In this document: positions 23,541 through 35,159 of the stretch, one piece after another | How positions within the stretch are numbered: position 1 is the first letter of the stretch | Layout: each line of letters opens with the position of its first letter | Source of the DNA: Rhinopithecus roxellana | Lineage: Eukaryota; Chordata; Mammalia; Primates; Cercopithecidae | Assembly (NCBI RefSeq): GCF_007565055.1 | Contig: NC_044549.1 | Span: 66,926,882-66,990,881, forward strand | Direction of reading: 5' to 3' | DNA: 64,000 bases | Notes under the pieces: generated by a model | What the model saw: only the letters and a program-made list of their open reading frames with translations | Databases searched by the model: none | What the model was told of the DNA's origin: nothing | Program-made: the position numbers and the translations under genes

Positions 23541-25797
23541 AATGAAAGTATGTTTGCATCAGGTAAGGTACATATTTATGTTGGAATTAACTCAGTCCAG
23601 GAAGTGGCCGATTTTAGAGAACATATTTGTCAGTTTAATCTCCTGATATTCCAGTTAGCATATTATCTGATGGTGACTATTAGCTTGCAAACAGCTGTTG
23701 TTTAGCCAAAGTAGAAGCCATATAGGGTTTGCAAGGTAAGACAGATCTATTACCACTTCTAGTAAGAGACTTTCAAATATATGGCCTACTGATGGCTTAG
23801 TAGTCATTTCAGCAAACAAAACAAGTCCTGTTTTCCTCCCTTGTTATTCTCCTATAGATTCAGCACTATGTGCTCACAGTCTTTGTATCAAGGTCACTCA
23901 ATTTACGTTCCATGCAACAGGTGTTTGTTTTCTTTTCATGGTGGTGATGGCTAATGGCTCCCTCCATTGTGGCAATACCTTCCCGTGTCATTCCCTATCC
24001 TTTTGCTCCTTTCTCTGCCTCCTACTCCCATGCACAGTTTCTCCAAGAGCAGACTTACTTGATTACCTCAGAAAGCCAACTCCTGTAATGTTGCAGAGGC
24101 ATAATACTCTATCAAAGTGAGATGATCTAAGACACATGGGAGGGAAATATGACTGGAAACTGTATTCTCTGGTTGCTACTAAGAGCCTCACTCAGTTTCC
24201 AGTGTCTTTCTGGTGGTTTTACAGCTTTTTTTTTTTTTTTTGGTAACTTACATTCGTCTATTCTCTAGTAACTTCCCAACAAAAGAAGTGTGGTATATTC
24301 TAATTATTTTACATTCATTAAAATGGACATTCATTTTGCTGAAATATAGCTTATTCTATATATGTTTATAATAAATTATCTTACCTTTTTTATCTTGACC
24401 TATTTTTGTATGTGTCATGTCATTCTTTTATGGGCTGGTGCATTCTCTTTAGCATTCTAATTCCGATTCTAGGGAACAAATTACAGCACCTTTGTGTTTT
24501 AATCATCAATTATCCTACTCAAGTGTTTTAAGCACCCTGCAAACAATTCCTGGTATGTGCCTTGCCTAGTTTAATTATTGAAGCACTTTTGAAAGCACCA
24601 GGATTTCATTAGTGATCAATATAAATTGGGCCAGTCTTCGACCAATTTGTGTTCATTATTAAAGCCTTCGGTTCCAACGATAACTTTGAGACAGAGAACT
24701 GATGAAGCTGGTTAGACAATTGCTTAATGAGGCAAGCAGACTCTGCCTCTGATCTTAACTAGCCTCTGGGCTCTAAAAACTTTAAATGGTGCCAGTGACA
24801 GGTATCATACTAGAAACCAGCCATTGTCCATCTAATCACTACCTCTAGCAGAGCTGAGAGGCATAAAATAACACAAACGAACTGAATGAAAGACAGAATC
24901 TATCATTCTACAGGTAATTGTGTTTATCAAGCATTAATATCTGAGACTCAATCCTAGGGCTGTAATCCATCTCATAAAACAAAGGCCAGAGACAGGAGCA
25001 ATCCTCAGCAAAGAAGCCATTCATAGAAAGTAAAATTTGTGGGATCCAAAAATAATTGACATAAAATTCCAGCAAAACAGACTGACGTTCCAAAAGCACT
25101 TTAAAATTACAAGGGATTGAGGACACAGATCTTTTGGGAGAAGGTACCGATTAACCGGGTCTTTGATACATACAGAGGATGTAAGTGACGTGTACAACTG
25201 GAGTTAAATGGTGGTTGAGACAGGTAGGCTTTTTCTAGTTGGAGAGCTCTCAAGGAACTGGTGACCACTTTGGTCTGGTATGGATGAGAGATACAGAAAT
25301 TATATCAGGTGGGAAGTAGACACCTGGCCAGGGAGAAATGCAGGGACATAATTAATCCCATTTCTGCTGAGGGAGACAACTTGATTATTGCCCTTAATTA
25401 AGATCAAGCTTTGTGAGTATCTTCATAAATTCTTTGCCATGGGAGCTTTGTGCCAAATATATGCATGTATATGTATAGATAGTTACATTATTTTTCCATA
25501 CTTCAGTTTCATGATCTGTAAAATGAGATGAGAAAGGAGATCTGATTTGAATTAGTATTCTTACCTGTTCTCAAAATCTGAAAGTGCAGGAGTCCATGGG
25601 AAAATAAGATAGTTTTTATTACATATTGAGGTATCATAACTCTTCCTCAACATGGAAACAAAGAGCTTGCCTTCATATCAGGTTTGAGCTTGTTAGAAAC
25701 ATCATTTCAACAGCCTTTTTGGATTCTGTGTTGGTTGCTTCTGAAATAAATGTACACAGTACTGTTAGCCTTTGGGTCTTTCTTACTCAACCACAAT
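23541..25797. other. Gene-free unique sequence
   Basis: I see no gene. A weak MIR-like phrase, 'cagtttcatgatctgtaaaa', lies near 25505. T tracts lie near 24222-24240. The rest is unassigned. Confidence 0.5.
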
Positions 25798-26180
25798 AGT
25801 TGTTGCAGAATTTTGCTCCTTAGTTCAGCTAAAACCTGGTTCTTTTCACATGACCAGGAAAATTTAGACACATTGAAGGATAAATAGAGCAGGATTTTAT
25901 TAGGCAAAAAGGGAAAAGGAGGAAAAAACCTCACAGATTAAATCCCAGGCCACCACACAGGAATTGAAGAGAACAGGCTCCTCTTGCCTGCCCATGGCTC
26001 CACTCTGTTCCCCCAGTGCAGATGTGGGCATGCTCCAACAAGGCCCTGGGCAGGTTCCCTCATCTACACCAAAGCCTCTGATGTAAACACTTATGGAGCA
26101 GGTCGGAGATTCTCCAGGGTTCCCTTTTTATCTGCTTAGGCATTCGGCTCTGTCGTAGTTAAGATTGAGTAGATCTGGGC
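25798..26180 (-). mobile_element. Probable class I ERV LTR (LTR8-like), minus strand
   Basis: On the minus strand the sequence has promoter-like 'gataaaaaggg' (near 26140), a polyadenylation signal followed by 'aataaaatcctgctc' (near 25895), and a terminus ending 'ttctgcaaca' at about 25798. This is the order of an LTR (U3, R, U5). The U5 text resembles LTR8/HUERS-P-type LTRs. The 5' boundary is not sharp and I saw no clear target duplication. No internal retroviral sequence adjoins it, so it looks like a solo LTR. Confidence 0.55.
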
Positions 26181-26439
26181 AAGAAAAAAAAAAGGGGGGA
26201 AGAAATGGATATAAATATGTGACTTTCATCTTCATTAATTTGAAGACTTAAGTTTGTATAAGTATGTTTCCCCAAGGGCCCTAACATCAGATGTTATGTA
26301 AGTAGGATTTTGAGTATTCAGAAAATAAACTTACCAAGTTAAACACAGCGATATTGCCTTGATTTAGAAAAAAATCATTTAGCAATGGAATTCAATTTTA
26401 TATATGGGTACCTAATACATGATTCCACAGGGAATCATG
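26181..26439. other. Gene-free sequence
   Basis: I see nothing beyond an A/G-rich run near 26187-26205. Confidence 0.45.
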
Positions 26440-26720
26440 CTCAATTCTGTTAGAAATACTAATCTGGATGTAAGCACTTGCCTTCAAGGAGCTTTAAATT
26501 AGTGGAATGTAAAAAATACATTAGAAGATAACGTAGACTGTGATGAAAAAAAAAATGTTATGTGGAAGAGATGAGTTTCAATTAGAAAGATTGGACGGAT
26601 TTTAAGAAAGAGGAGGTATTTGACTGAGTCTTGAAGCAAGGATAGATAGAATTTCAACTGATAAGTAATAAAGGCTCAAAGAGGAATAGCATTTGTTTTA
26701 TTAATGTGCTCCTAGAGCTC
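26440..26720. repeat. Ancient dispersed repeat fragment
   Basis: The phrases 'cttcaaggagctttaaatt' and 'gactgagtcttgaagcaagg' resemble internal parts of the same old repeat as 1381-2880. Strongly diverged. Confidence 0.4.
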
Positions 26721-27529
26721 AACGTGCATAACTCATTTTTCATAAGACTAAGTTTATGCTTAAAAACTCACCGATGTCATCAAAAATCTAACAGGAATAT
26801 GAAAGTTTTCTGTTAGAGGTTTTGGTCTCTATGTTAGTTCTATAATTTTTTTTTTTTTTTTTTAATAAGAAGTATAGATGGTGGGAAACCAACTGCTTTG
26901 ATGGAAATTCAAGCAACAGACAGATTCCCTATCAGCTCCACACAAGGATATCCTGATGCAGTTCTCCTGACTTCTAGGAGGGGCATGTTTCAGAAGTGCA
27001 CATGAGGGAGAGGAATCCTGCTGTCAGCTGACTTTTTGCTTTGCTTACTGTATTTGTTTTGTTTTCAAAACAGGCTTGGACATACATTTTCAATTCGAAA
27101 ACTCCCTTCTGAGATCCAAAAGTAGACGTGTTGACAGATTATGCAAAAGTTTGAGTTTAGTTTCAGAATTTTTTCTCAAAGGCTCTAGCACAAAAAAATG
27201 AGGGATGTCCAAATTCTAGAATTTGAAACAAATCACAGGACAGATTGCAAGCTGGCAGCTGGCAGGGAGAAGCCCATTATTTCCCAGCTCCATTCCTTTG
27301 ACTTCAGCCTAGGGAAAGGTTACTCTAACCTTGCCTCACCTTATCACCCATTCTATTTTTAACCATTTCTCATTTAATGAAAAATATTTACCACATACTT
27401 CCAGTGAATCCAATCATTAGATTCTCAGGTAGATGCTTCTCAATCACTGAAGCACGGAACCTATCGAGCTTCCTGATCGCTTTAGTTTCTAAAATGCGGC
27501 ATTCTGTTTTCTCTTTTTACTACTAATAA
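26721..27529. other. Gene-free unique sequence
   Basis: I see no gene. A T tract lies at about 26848-26863. Confidence 0.5.
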
Positions 27530-27650
27530 AGGCAGTTAACATTCACTGGTGGGCCACACCAGTGAATCTTCATAACCCATTTCATCTTCATAACTCACCA
27601 AGAGTAGGCACTAATATAATCTGTGTTTTACAGAAGACAAAACAAAGAAA
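27530..27650 (-). repeat. MIR fragment, minus strand
   Basis: The text 'catttcatcttcataactc' followed by 'gtgttttacagaagaca' is the MIR core read in reverse. The fragment contains an 11-bp perfect hairpin at 27541-27567. Confidence 0.65.
27541..27567. repeat. Short perfect inverted repeat
   Basis: An 11-bp arm attcactggtg is followed by the loop ggcca and the exact reverse complement caccagtgaat. It lies at the edge of the MIR fragment. Confidence 0.9.
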
Positions 27651-28361
27651 AAATAAACAAACTCGGGTTTGGAGGGGTGAGATAGTTTTCTGAAGGTTTA
27701 CTACTTTCTGTTTACTTTCATTCTTTTTTTCCCTAAAAATCAGTGTCTTCCCCAGTTTGTGTATTGTAATTCCCTTTTTTTAGTCTTGTTTTTCCTCTTC
27801 TGTGATTTCTACTTATTCTCAAAACTGCATAGTAATCATGACAAAATGATTTCTGAATTCATATATCGAATCCCCCAAAGACTTAATATCTTCTCAGAAT
27901 GTCAGCCAAGCTCAGATTTCTAAAAGTTTTATATTATTACATTGGCTTAAATCATAGACTTGTATCCTCCTGTAGTCAGCACCCATTTTTTCACCTTTAG
28001 GTATAGCTCCAGCTCTGAGGTACCTAACCTTGCCTCTACAGCTAACAGCCTGGTAAGGATACCAGTAAATGTAGCCAGACACGTATATTGCCAGATGGCT
28101 GCTGCATGGCCCTGATTAAGCCATCTTGATCTGATGGAAACAAAGATTAGAAATAGTAGAAGTTGATTCATTCCAAATACTTGATGGGACAGCACATCAA
28201 ATCCCACAGCTCAGACCCCTGAAGCTGCTGTGGTCTGTCTCTTTTCTAAGCATAGCTTTTAAGCCCTGTCTCTGTTTCTACGAAACCCTGTGTATTCTTC
28301 AAAGGAATCTCTTTTTATGCTAGGCAGAGGTGGTCTCTGTTGTTTGTAACCCCCCGCCTGC

Positions 28362-28366
<5 letters not shown>
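27651..28366. other. Gene-free unique sequence
   Basis: I see no gene. An 86-codon minus-strand frame (27947-28207) has no recognisable domain. Confidence 0.5.
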
Positions 28367-28399
<33 letters not shown>

Positions 28400-28404
28400 C
28401 TCTC
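28367..28404. repeat. (CA)n microsatellite with (CT)n end
   Basis: About 15 CA dinucleotides run into a short CT run. Confidence 0.95.
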
Positions 28405-28849
28405 AACAATAGTCTCTACAATGTTAATAGGCACATTGTTAGAGATGGAGTTAAAAAATTAATTCCTGAGTCCCAAATATAAGCAACTTTTATTTCAATG
28501 AGAACATAATACATCCATACCAGAGATCATTATAATACCATGTATTGGTACCAGGACCTGGAGGTTATATTGAGGCATCTTCCTAAAACTTCAGCCTAAG
28601 TTGCTATCTGAGATTTAAAACCAAAACTTAAGAGACAAGACATAAGCTGCCTCATATAATAAATACAGGACAACTTCTATGCCATCAGGACATAACTGAA
28701 AACTAAAACACATATTTGTCAAAAGGTGTGTTGGTAAATGTTGGAAGAATAGATTTGTAAAAGTGAAGTTTGGAAGTTTTCATAAAAGAATTAATTAGTA
28801 GAGAAAGGAGTACCTTGACCAATGAGCTTCCTATATCAGAGGAAGGCAG
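28405..28849. other. Gene-free unique sequence
   Basis: I see no gene or clear repeat. Confidence 0.45.
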
Positions 28850-29010
28850 ATAAGATACAATCAACTGAAGTCTAATGAAATTTGTTCAAATCCTGGATAA
28901 TTTGCTTAACCCATCTAGGTGTCAGTTTCCTTAGTTATAATTTGAGATTAATAACAGTATAAATTTTTATTAGTTTATTGTGTTGATTATATGAAATAAT
29001 CCATTTTCTA
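28850..29010 (+). repeat. MIR fragment
   Basis: The phrases 'ttcaaatcctggataattt', 'gcttaacccatctaggtg' and 'cagtttccttagttataa' correspond in order to the MIR consensus in sense orientation. Confidence 0.65.
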
Positions 29011-29649
29011 TAATTTTTGCTGCAGATAGGTTAATATAAAATATTATTAACTTTTTTACATTATTATTGAGTTGGCAAAGTTATTCCTATTATGGGAAAA
29101 ATTATCAGACACTTTAGCCCAGTGCCATAAAAATTTGGATCTTATCATTCTTTTAGTTCTGATTCTGGGCTCATGAAGCCACCTTCTGTTGCTAACTGGC
29201 ATCCTACATAGGCCTGCCTTAAGGGAAGAATTGCTCTGCTAAGGCCAATTAGTTTCTAAGGAAACTCTATTTTAGTACATAAACTAATAGTTTGCTTTTA
29301 TAAATCAAACTTGTGATTTTGGCAAATGAATGCCAACCTTTTTGTCCAACTCCTAGAGGTAGGACAGGCTATGATAGACACAAACCCTGGGGCCTTGTGG
29401 AAGTGTTTAAATGGCTGAAGCATCAAGGAAGCCTTCTGAGAAATGTTTAAGAGCTAACCAGGTCAAGGAGACAATGAAGCTCTCACTGCCAAGGTAGTGC
29501 AGGACAAACAGAAAGTTTAAGGTGTCAAGATATATAAACAGAGTGGGGATGGGGGTGGTGTCATGTGAGGGGACTACAAGTACTTCAGGTTTGCTAAAAT
29601 AAGAGTTAAAGGCAGATACTTGTAAGAGACTGGACAAAAAGTCTGGCTG
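29011..29649. other. Gene-free unique sequence
   Basis: I see no gene. The 76-codon minus-strand frame at 29407-29637 lacks any recognisable domain. Confidence 0.45.
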
Positions 29650-30087
29650 TGTCAGTATTTAGTTGTATCCCCCCTGCCCCCCATCCCCCACCAAAATTTA
29701 TAAGCTGAAATCCTAAATCCGAGGACCTCAGAGTGTGACCTTCCTTGGAGATAGAGTCTTTACTGAGATAATCAAGTTAATGTGAAGTCATTAGAATGGG
29801 TTCAAATTCAATATGACTGATGTCCTTGTAAAAAGGGGAAATTTGGGCACAGACATGTATAGAGTCAGGGAGATTTGAAGACACACAGAGACAGATGACC
29901 ATCTTTCTTCCAGGCTAAGCAAAGCGACCTGGAATAGATCCTTTCCTCATAGTCCCCAGAAGGAATCAACCCTTCCAACACATTGATTTTGGGCTTTTCA
30001 CCTCCATAATTGTGAGGTAACACATTTCCGTTGTCTAAGCCACTAAATCCATGATACTTTGTTATGGCAACCCAGGGGACTAATTCA
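29650..30087 (+). mobile_element. MLT1-type MaLR LTR
   Basis: It runs from 'tgtcagtatttagttgtatc' to 'ggcaacccaggggactaatt', with inner text such as 'gatgtccttgtaaaaagg' and 'ccgttgtctaagccacta', the usual order of an MLT1 LTR in sense orientation. It is old and diverged; no exact 5-bp duplication is seen. Confidence 0.8.
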
Positions 30088-30404
30088 GCCAGATTTTAAA
30101 CCTCTGTATGTATTTACTAATGAGCTTATACCTTATTTGCATAATAGGGAAGCATTGAAGTGTGTGTGTTTTTTTAAGGTGTGATATGAGAAGACTTGGT
30201 GTTTGTATGCATTACTGTGTGTGTATGTTTATAGATCATTATGATATCCCTGTGGAAGATAGATTCATGGAGACTAAATATTCAAGTCAAGGATATCAGT
30301 TAGAAAATTATTATGCTAATCCAAGTGAGTTATTGCTATGTGCACTAAGGGTAAGAAAACTTTAATATCGGAAGGACTCAGGAATTGTTTACAAAGGTAG
30401 TGGA

Positions 30405-30530
30405 ATGACATGCAAATGGGCTAGAATTGGAGCCAGACTCCCGGGGTGTGTATTCTACCTCTGCCACCTGCTAGCTGTGCCACCTTGAGGAATGTACTTA
30501 ACCATCTTGATCTTCATCTCATTTCTTTGC
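30405..30530 (+). repeat. MIR fragment
   Basis: The phrases 'tctgccacctgctagctgtg' and 'gaatgtacttaaccatctt' match the MIR region downstream of the tRNA-like head, in sense orientation. Confidence 0.75.
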
Positions 30531-30653
30531 AGTTCGTCTGTCCACTGAAGCCAATAAAGTTTCCAAATCATAAACCTGATTGCCATTTCATTTTCTCTTC
30601 TTTAAAATAATTCCATGTTGCCTGCTCTTAAGGAACTCACAAGTAGGACAAGA

Positions 30654-30767
30654 TTTCCTTCCTTCCTTCCTTCCTTCCTTCCTTCCTTCCTTCCTTCCTT
30701 CCTTCCTTCCTTCCTTCCTTCCTTCCTTCCTTCCTTTCTTCCCTCCTTCCTTCCTTTTCTTCCTTCT
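30654..30767. repeat. (TTCC)n tetranucleotide tract
   Basis: About 20 near-perfect TTCC units are followed by a slightly degraded pyrimidine run. Any reading frame across it (leucine/proline/serine/phenylalanine repeats, or lysine/glutamate/glycine/arginine on the other strand) is an artefact of the repeat. Confidence 0.97.
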
Positions 30768-31351
30768 TGACACCCCATTTTTCTTTAATTAAAGTATCTA
30801 AGCCTTTTTACTTTCACCCCTGACATGAATTTCCAATCACAATAGATACTACTTTAAAAGCACCTTTCTTGAAGCCTTCTCATTTTTGTTACCATCCATC
30901 TGTATGATCAGTCTGTCTTAAGTCACTCCTGGTTTCCAGTGAGTGATTTCCTCTATACAACAATGTTCAACAATTTTTCAATATCTGTTGCATTAAATGC
31001 AGAATCGCTTTTTTAGCATTCTAGATCATTCGTGGTACCAAAACACCTTTCAACTTTATCTCCCATTCTTCCCCTTTGTATTCCATTTGCATTGATCAAA
31101 TGAGATTTTCTCATCACTGCCTGATTCTACCCAGTCGCCTCTCAATTCATGCACTTCTTCTCCATTCTTTTCTATAGAAATTTTACCCATTCAACAGGGT
31201 CCTTCCTAAACGCCATTTCCAAACTAAAATGTTCTCTGTGTTAGGGTACTTTCTCGGTGATGTGTAGTAAACAGTTACTCAGACTTGAATAAGGGAAATG
31301 AATTTATTGGCTTAAATAATCGGGGAATCTGAAAATTATTTTCAGTTTTCT
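30768..31351. other. Gene-free unique sequence
   Basis: I see no gene or clear repeat between the TTCC tract and the following LTR. Confidence 0.45.
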
Positions 31352-31778
31352 CTAAGTGGTGTGTGTCTTACTTTCCTCTTGCTTGTAACAGAATACCTAA
31401 AAGTGGGTACTTTATACAGAAAATAAATGTATTTCTTAAAGTTATGAAGGACAAGAAGTTTAAGGTCAAGGAGCCTCATCTGGTGAGGACCTTCTTGCTG
31501 GTGGGGACTGTCTGCAGAATCCCAAGGAAGCACAGGACATCACATGAGGAAGGATGGAGCATGCTAGCTCAGATCTCTCTTCCTCTTCTTATAAAGCCAC
31601 AAGTTCCACTTTCATGATAACTCATTGACTCATTAATCTGTGAATGGATTAGTCCATTCATGAATGCAGACCCATCATGACCTAATTACCTCTTAAAGGC
31701 CTCACCTCTCAATACTGCCTCACTGAGAATTAAGTTTCAACACGAATTTTGGAGAGGAAAAATATGCAAACCATATCA
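31352..31778 (-). mobile_element. MaLR-type LTR, minus strand
   Basis: Phrases in order are 'gtaacagaatacctaaaagt', 'tggtgaggaccttcttgctg', 'cttataaagccacaagttcc' and 'gcaaaccatatca', matching an MST/MLT-type MaLR LTR in reverse orientation. It is a solo LTR as far as can be seen. Confidence 0.75.
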
Positions 31779-31878
31779 GTGGGGAAAATGGCCCCTTTTG
31801 CCATCTCTCCATGTAGCAGCTCTAGGCTATACTTTGTAATTGTAGAAGAGGAGTGAAACTGTATTATTTTTATTGTTC

Positions 31879-31987
31879 AGAAAAGGAAGGAAGGAAGGAA
31901 GCAAGGAAGGAAGGAAGGGAGGAAGGAAGAGAGGGAGGGAGGGAGGGAGGAAGGGAGGTAGGGGAGGGAGGGGAGGGAGAGAAGGAA
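31879..31987. repeat. (GGAA)n / GGGA-rich purine tract
   Basis: GGAA units degrade into GGGA and GGAG units. The plus strand is almost pure purine, the reverse of the pyrimidine tract at 30654-30767. Confidence 0.95.
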
Positions 31988-32284
31988 ATAAATTCCACTT
32001 GACTCTACTTGTGACAGATGATCACCTGGGCCAATTACTTTTCCAAGAGATTCGGAAAGTCTGATTGGATATCTTAGATAATGTTGCGAGTGGCATGGCT
32101 TTTGATTGACAGCCCAGACAGGAACTCATGAAGTGATGAAGAGGTATGTATAAAACAATATGTAGAGAAGATAGGAGTGGTTTGGAATCTGGTGTTGCTT
32201 AGCCAATGGTAGAAGTAGAGACAGTGGTCTGAACACTGCCATAGAAACATGTGCTAGAATGTTTATTGGCTAATTATATTTCTT
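31988..32284. other. Gene-free sequence
   Basis: Nothing recognised. Confidence 0.4.
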
Positions 32285-32700
32285 ATTGCTGTGTGCATGC
32301 CCCTGTATAGTGTGACTTTACCATATCTCAATTAAGAAGCATTTCACTCCCTTGATCCTAGGCTGGATTTGTGATTTGCTTTGAACCATACAATCTATCA
32401 GAAGAGACAAAGTATGCATTTCTGAACTAGGTCCCCAGAGGCCTTGCAGATTTTGTCTTTGATGCCTTAGGACACTTCCCTGACACCACCATCCCAATGA
32501 GTAAAGAGAACAGATAGCCACTGTCCCAGCAGTTCCAGTTGAGCCTAGTCCCCAAACAACTCACCTTCTGAATGCAGCACAGGTGAGCCCAGCAAAAGAA
32601 TCACTCAGTCAAACCATAGAATCATGAGAAATGATGACTAGTTATTATTTTAGGACACTAAGTGTGGGGTGGTTTGTAACATAGCCCCAGAAACTTGATG
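32285..32700 (+). mobile_element. MLT1-like MaLR LTR
   Basis: The phrases 'tgatcctaggctggatttgtg', shortened here to its readable core 'ctaggctggatttgtg', then 'cagatagccactgtccc' and the end 'gtgtggggtggtttgtaac' follow the order of internal-type MLT1 LTRs. Diverged, boundaries approximate. Confidence 0.6.
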
Positions 32701-33300
32701 AAGAGCAGGACCAGGCTTGCACTCCCAGGAGAGCATGAAGAAAAGTTCTCAAAACCCATCAGTATTACTAATGTGTTTTGGAAATAAACCCAATGAGAAA
32801 AAGCAAAGGCTATTTATTGAGAGTTTGTTATAGCAAGAAAGTCAGCCACCATCACTTGTGTTTGGGCAGAGACTCAAAGTCAGGCAGAGGAGTAGAAAAG
32901 TCTTACAATGGATAAAAAGGAAGGCTTCAGGTGTGCATCGGTGACAGGGTATTGGCAGGAGGAAGCTGGAGGTGAGCTGACTAGATATCGGGTCCCTATG
33001 TAATTGATTAGGGGACATATTTACCAGCCTTTGTTAGGCTCTAAGTTGGAAGTCTGGTAAAAATTAGAGAAACTGCCAGTTGTTAATTAAATTGTGGCCT
33101 TTTTGAGCCAGTTGTTGCAGGGATTATTGTTTGGCTTCATGGACTGGTTGCTGAAGATAGTGGTCTGATTTGTGGCCTGGTTACTGTAACCAGTAGGTTA
33201 GGTGTCTGTGCTGGTTGCTGCAGACTATGAGTCAGAGTCCTGTTTTTATAGGTGCTCTAATTATTGACCATTTGTCTATTCAGTTTCTTAATATTTTACT
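32701..33300. repeat. Possible ancient LTR, unassigned
   Basis: The stretch contains 'ggctatttattgagagtttg' and repeated 'ctggttgctg' motifs, and on the minus strand 'ctataaaaacaggact' as a TATA-like element. I suspect an old LTR but cannot name it. No coding region is seen. Confidence 0.3.
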
Positions 33301-33869
33301 TTTTTACAAACAGGAAAAAAAAAAAAAAAGAAAGCATCTCTCTGAATTGTTCAGAACATGAACCCCAGAATGGGTTTAATCAAGATAAACTAAACTGTGA
33401 GAAGAAGACCTTTGTAAAATGTTCATTAAGATAGAAAGATATGGGTCAGGAGAGCTTGGAGTTTGAGTCCTTGAGGGTACAAGGATCACAGCATTTCATG
33501 GGCAAAGTGGTAAAGAAAAATTCTCTAAATGGAACATTATGAAAGGTCAGCAGAGCAAGACAAAAATATATATTGCTGTCCATGTTATAAAAGCTGTCAA
33601 AAATCCAAGGCAGCATCACTAAGAAGCCTCTTTCTAAAATGCACATGCCTGGAGTGAGAATAAAACATTAATTCATTAACCTTTTTATTATAAACAAGTT
33701 TATTAATTTCATAACAGAGAAAGGAGTTCGATGAGGGACTGGGACTTATGACAAATAAGTTTTGATGAGTTCAATAGAATTGAAAAAAATGAAACACTTC
33801 TAATTCACTTAGCAAGACCTTACTGTGCACAAGCAATATGTAAATAATTATTTATCAATAAGAGCAATG
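33301..33869. other. Gene-free sequence
   Basis: An A tract at about 33315-33330 and AT-rich DNA. A 66-codon minus-strand frame has no recognisable domain. Confidence 0.45.
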
Positions 33870-34570
33870 CAAAATGTATATTACATGGATCTTTCCTTTA
33901 AGGAATGGTTAATCTGGCAGGCTCATGGACACTAAAGCCTGCCTATAAATTCCTGGATATGATGTAAAAAGTGGTAAGTGTGGTAACAGGCAATAGGCCA
34001 TGGGAGTATGGAAGACCAGAAGATACTCCTTTCTCTTTAGAAACAAGGGCAATGATGGCACAGAGTAGATGCTGTTAAGAAGAAGCTTGAAGGAGGCATA
34101 AGAATGGAGCTCTTAAAAAAATTAAGTGGAGGACAAGTTCCAGGGCTAAAAACGGACTTTGGGATCTGGAAAACAAATTATTAAAGCTACAGGATCAAGG
34201 TTAATTGGTTGGAGTGTTGAGTTCAACTGAACAACTGAAAAAAAAGTGAGGAAGACTAGAAAAAAATATCAGTTTCAGTCAGACAGTGGAAGACCTTGGA
34301 CGCCTAGATAAGAATGTTGACATTTATTCTACATGAAAATGCTCAGGAAGCTTTCAGGAATTAGAATGACATTACTCAGAGCAGTGCTCTGAAATGAGCA
34401 ATCAAGTAGTGGCTTTTGCAACAGATAGGTCTGAGGTAGGTTGCAAGGGCACCAGATAAGAACTCACTGGCAAATATCTAATTGGGGCAACAGAAATGAA
34501 ATGAGAAGAGATAATAGATGGCCTCAAATTTCTAAGTATCTGACCAGATAGGAGCTGAGAACTGAAAAAA
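33870..34570. repeat. Ancient dispersed repeat fragment
   Basis: The phrases 'ggaagaccttggacgcc' and 'caggaattagaatgacatta' resemble the inner part of the same long old repeat as 1381-2880. A run of A follows at 34566-34583. Confidence 0.4.
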
Positions 34571-35159
34571 AAAAAAAAAAAAAATGGAAAGGAGAAGTAT
34601 AAAATCAAAATACCAAAGAGTTATTGCTAACTTCACAATAAAGAGCCAAACGTTATCACTCCATGCAATTTCAAAAGCCTGCTCTCCCCCTGTGAAATCC
34701 TAAAGGGACACATGGGAATAAGTTTTGAAATGGCATGTGGCCATATGATTCATTGTCATACCTGGAAATTAGGACTCAGAACTATGTTTTCTTTTCTCCT
34801 TTTTTGCTGTTTCTTTTAAGAGCTTTCTACAACCCAAATACTCTGCCAGTTTTTCAATGTATTTGTGAAACGGTGATAATATTTTGGCTACCCTCATGTG
34901 GATTTAGAGAAGAAAATAAATTGAATTCATTTCTGCAATGCATGTTGAGGATTTCAGAGATTTTCTTTTATTTGAAGAAAAACATAAGCTTCTAAAATAC
35001 TCGTAACAGCCAAGGTTGGGCAACTGAAATTGCCTTTTGCTCTGTGGAGACTGCATAATATGAGCTGGAAGGAAAAAAAAAAAATGATCCTGAAACCTGA
35101 AGTTTCACATCAACAACTGAAAAAAAAAAAAAAAAAAAAATCTAGAACATAAATTGTAG
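34571..35159. other. Gene-free unique sequence
   Basis: I see no gene. Poly(A) runs lie at 34566-34583, about 35070-35083 and about 35120-35139. An 86-codon frame at 34735-34995 has no recognisable domain. Confidence 0.45.

Noticed and set aside
30580..30792. 70-codon frame rich in Leu-Pro-Ser-Phe, and its minus-strand Lys/Glu/Gly/Arg counterpart
   Set aside because: Both are translations of the (TTCC)n microsatellite.
31873..32064. 63-codon Gly/Arg/Lys-rich frame
   Set aside because: It is the translation of the (GGAA)n tract.
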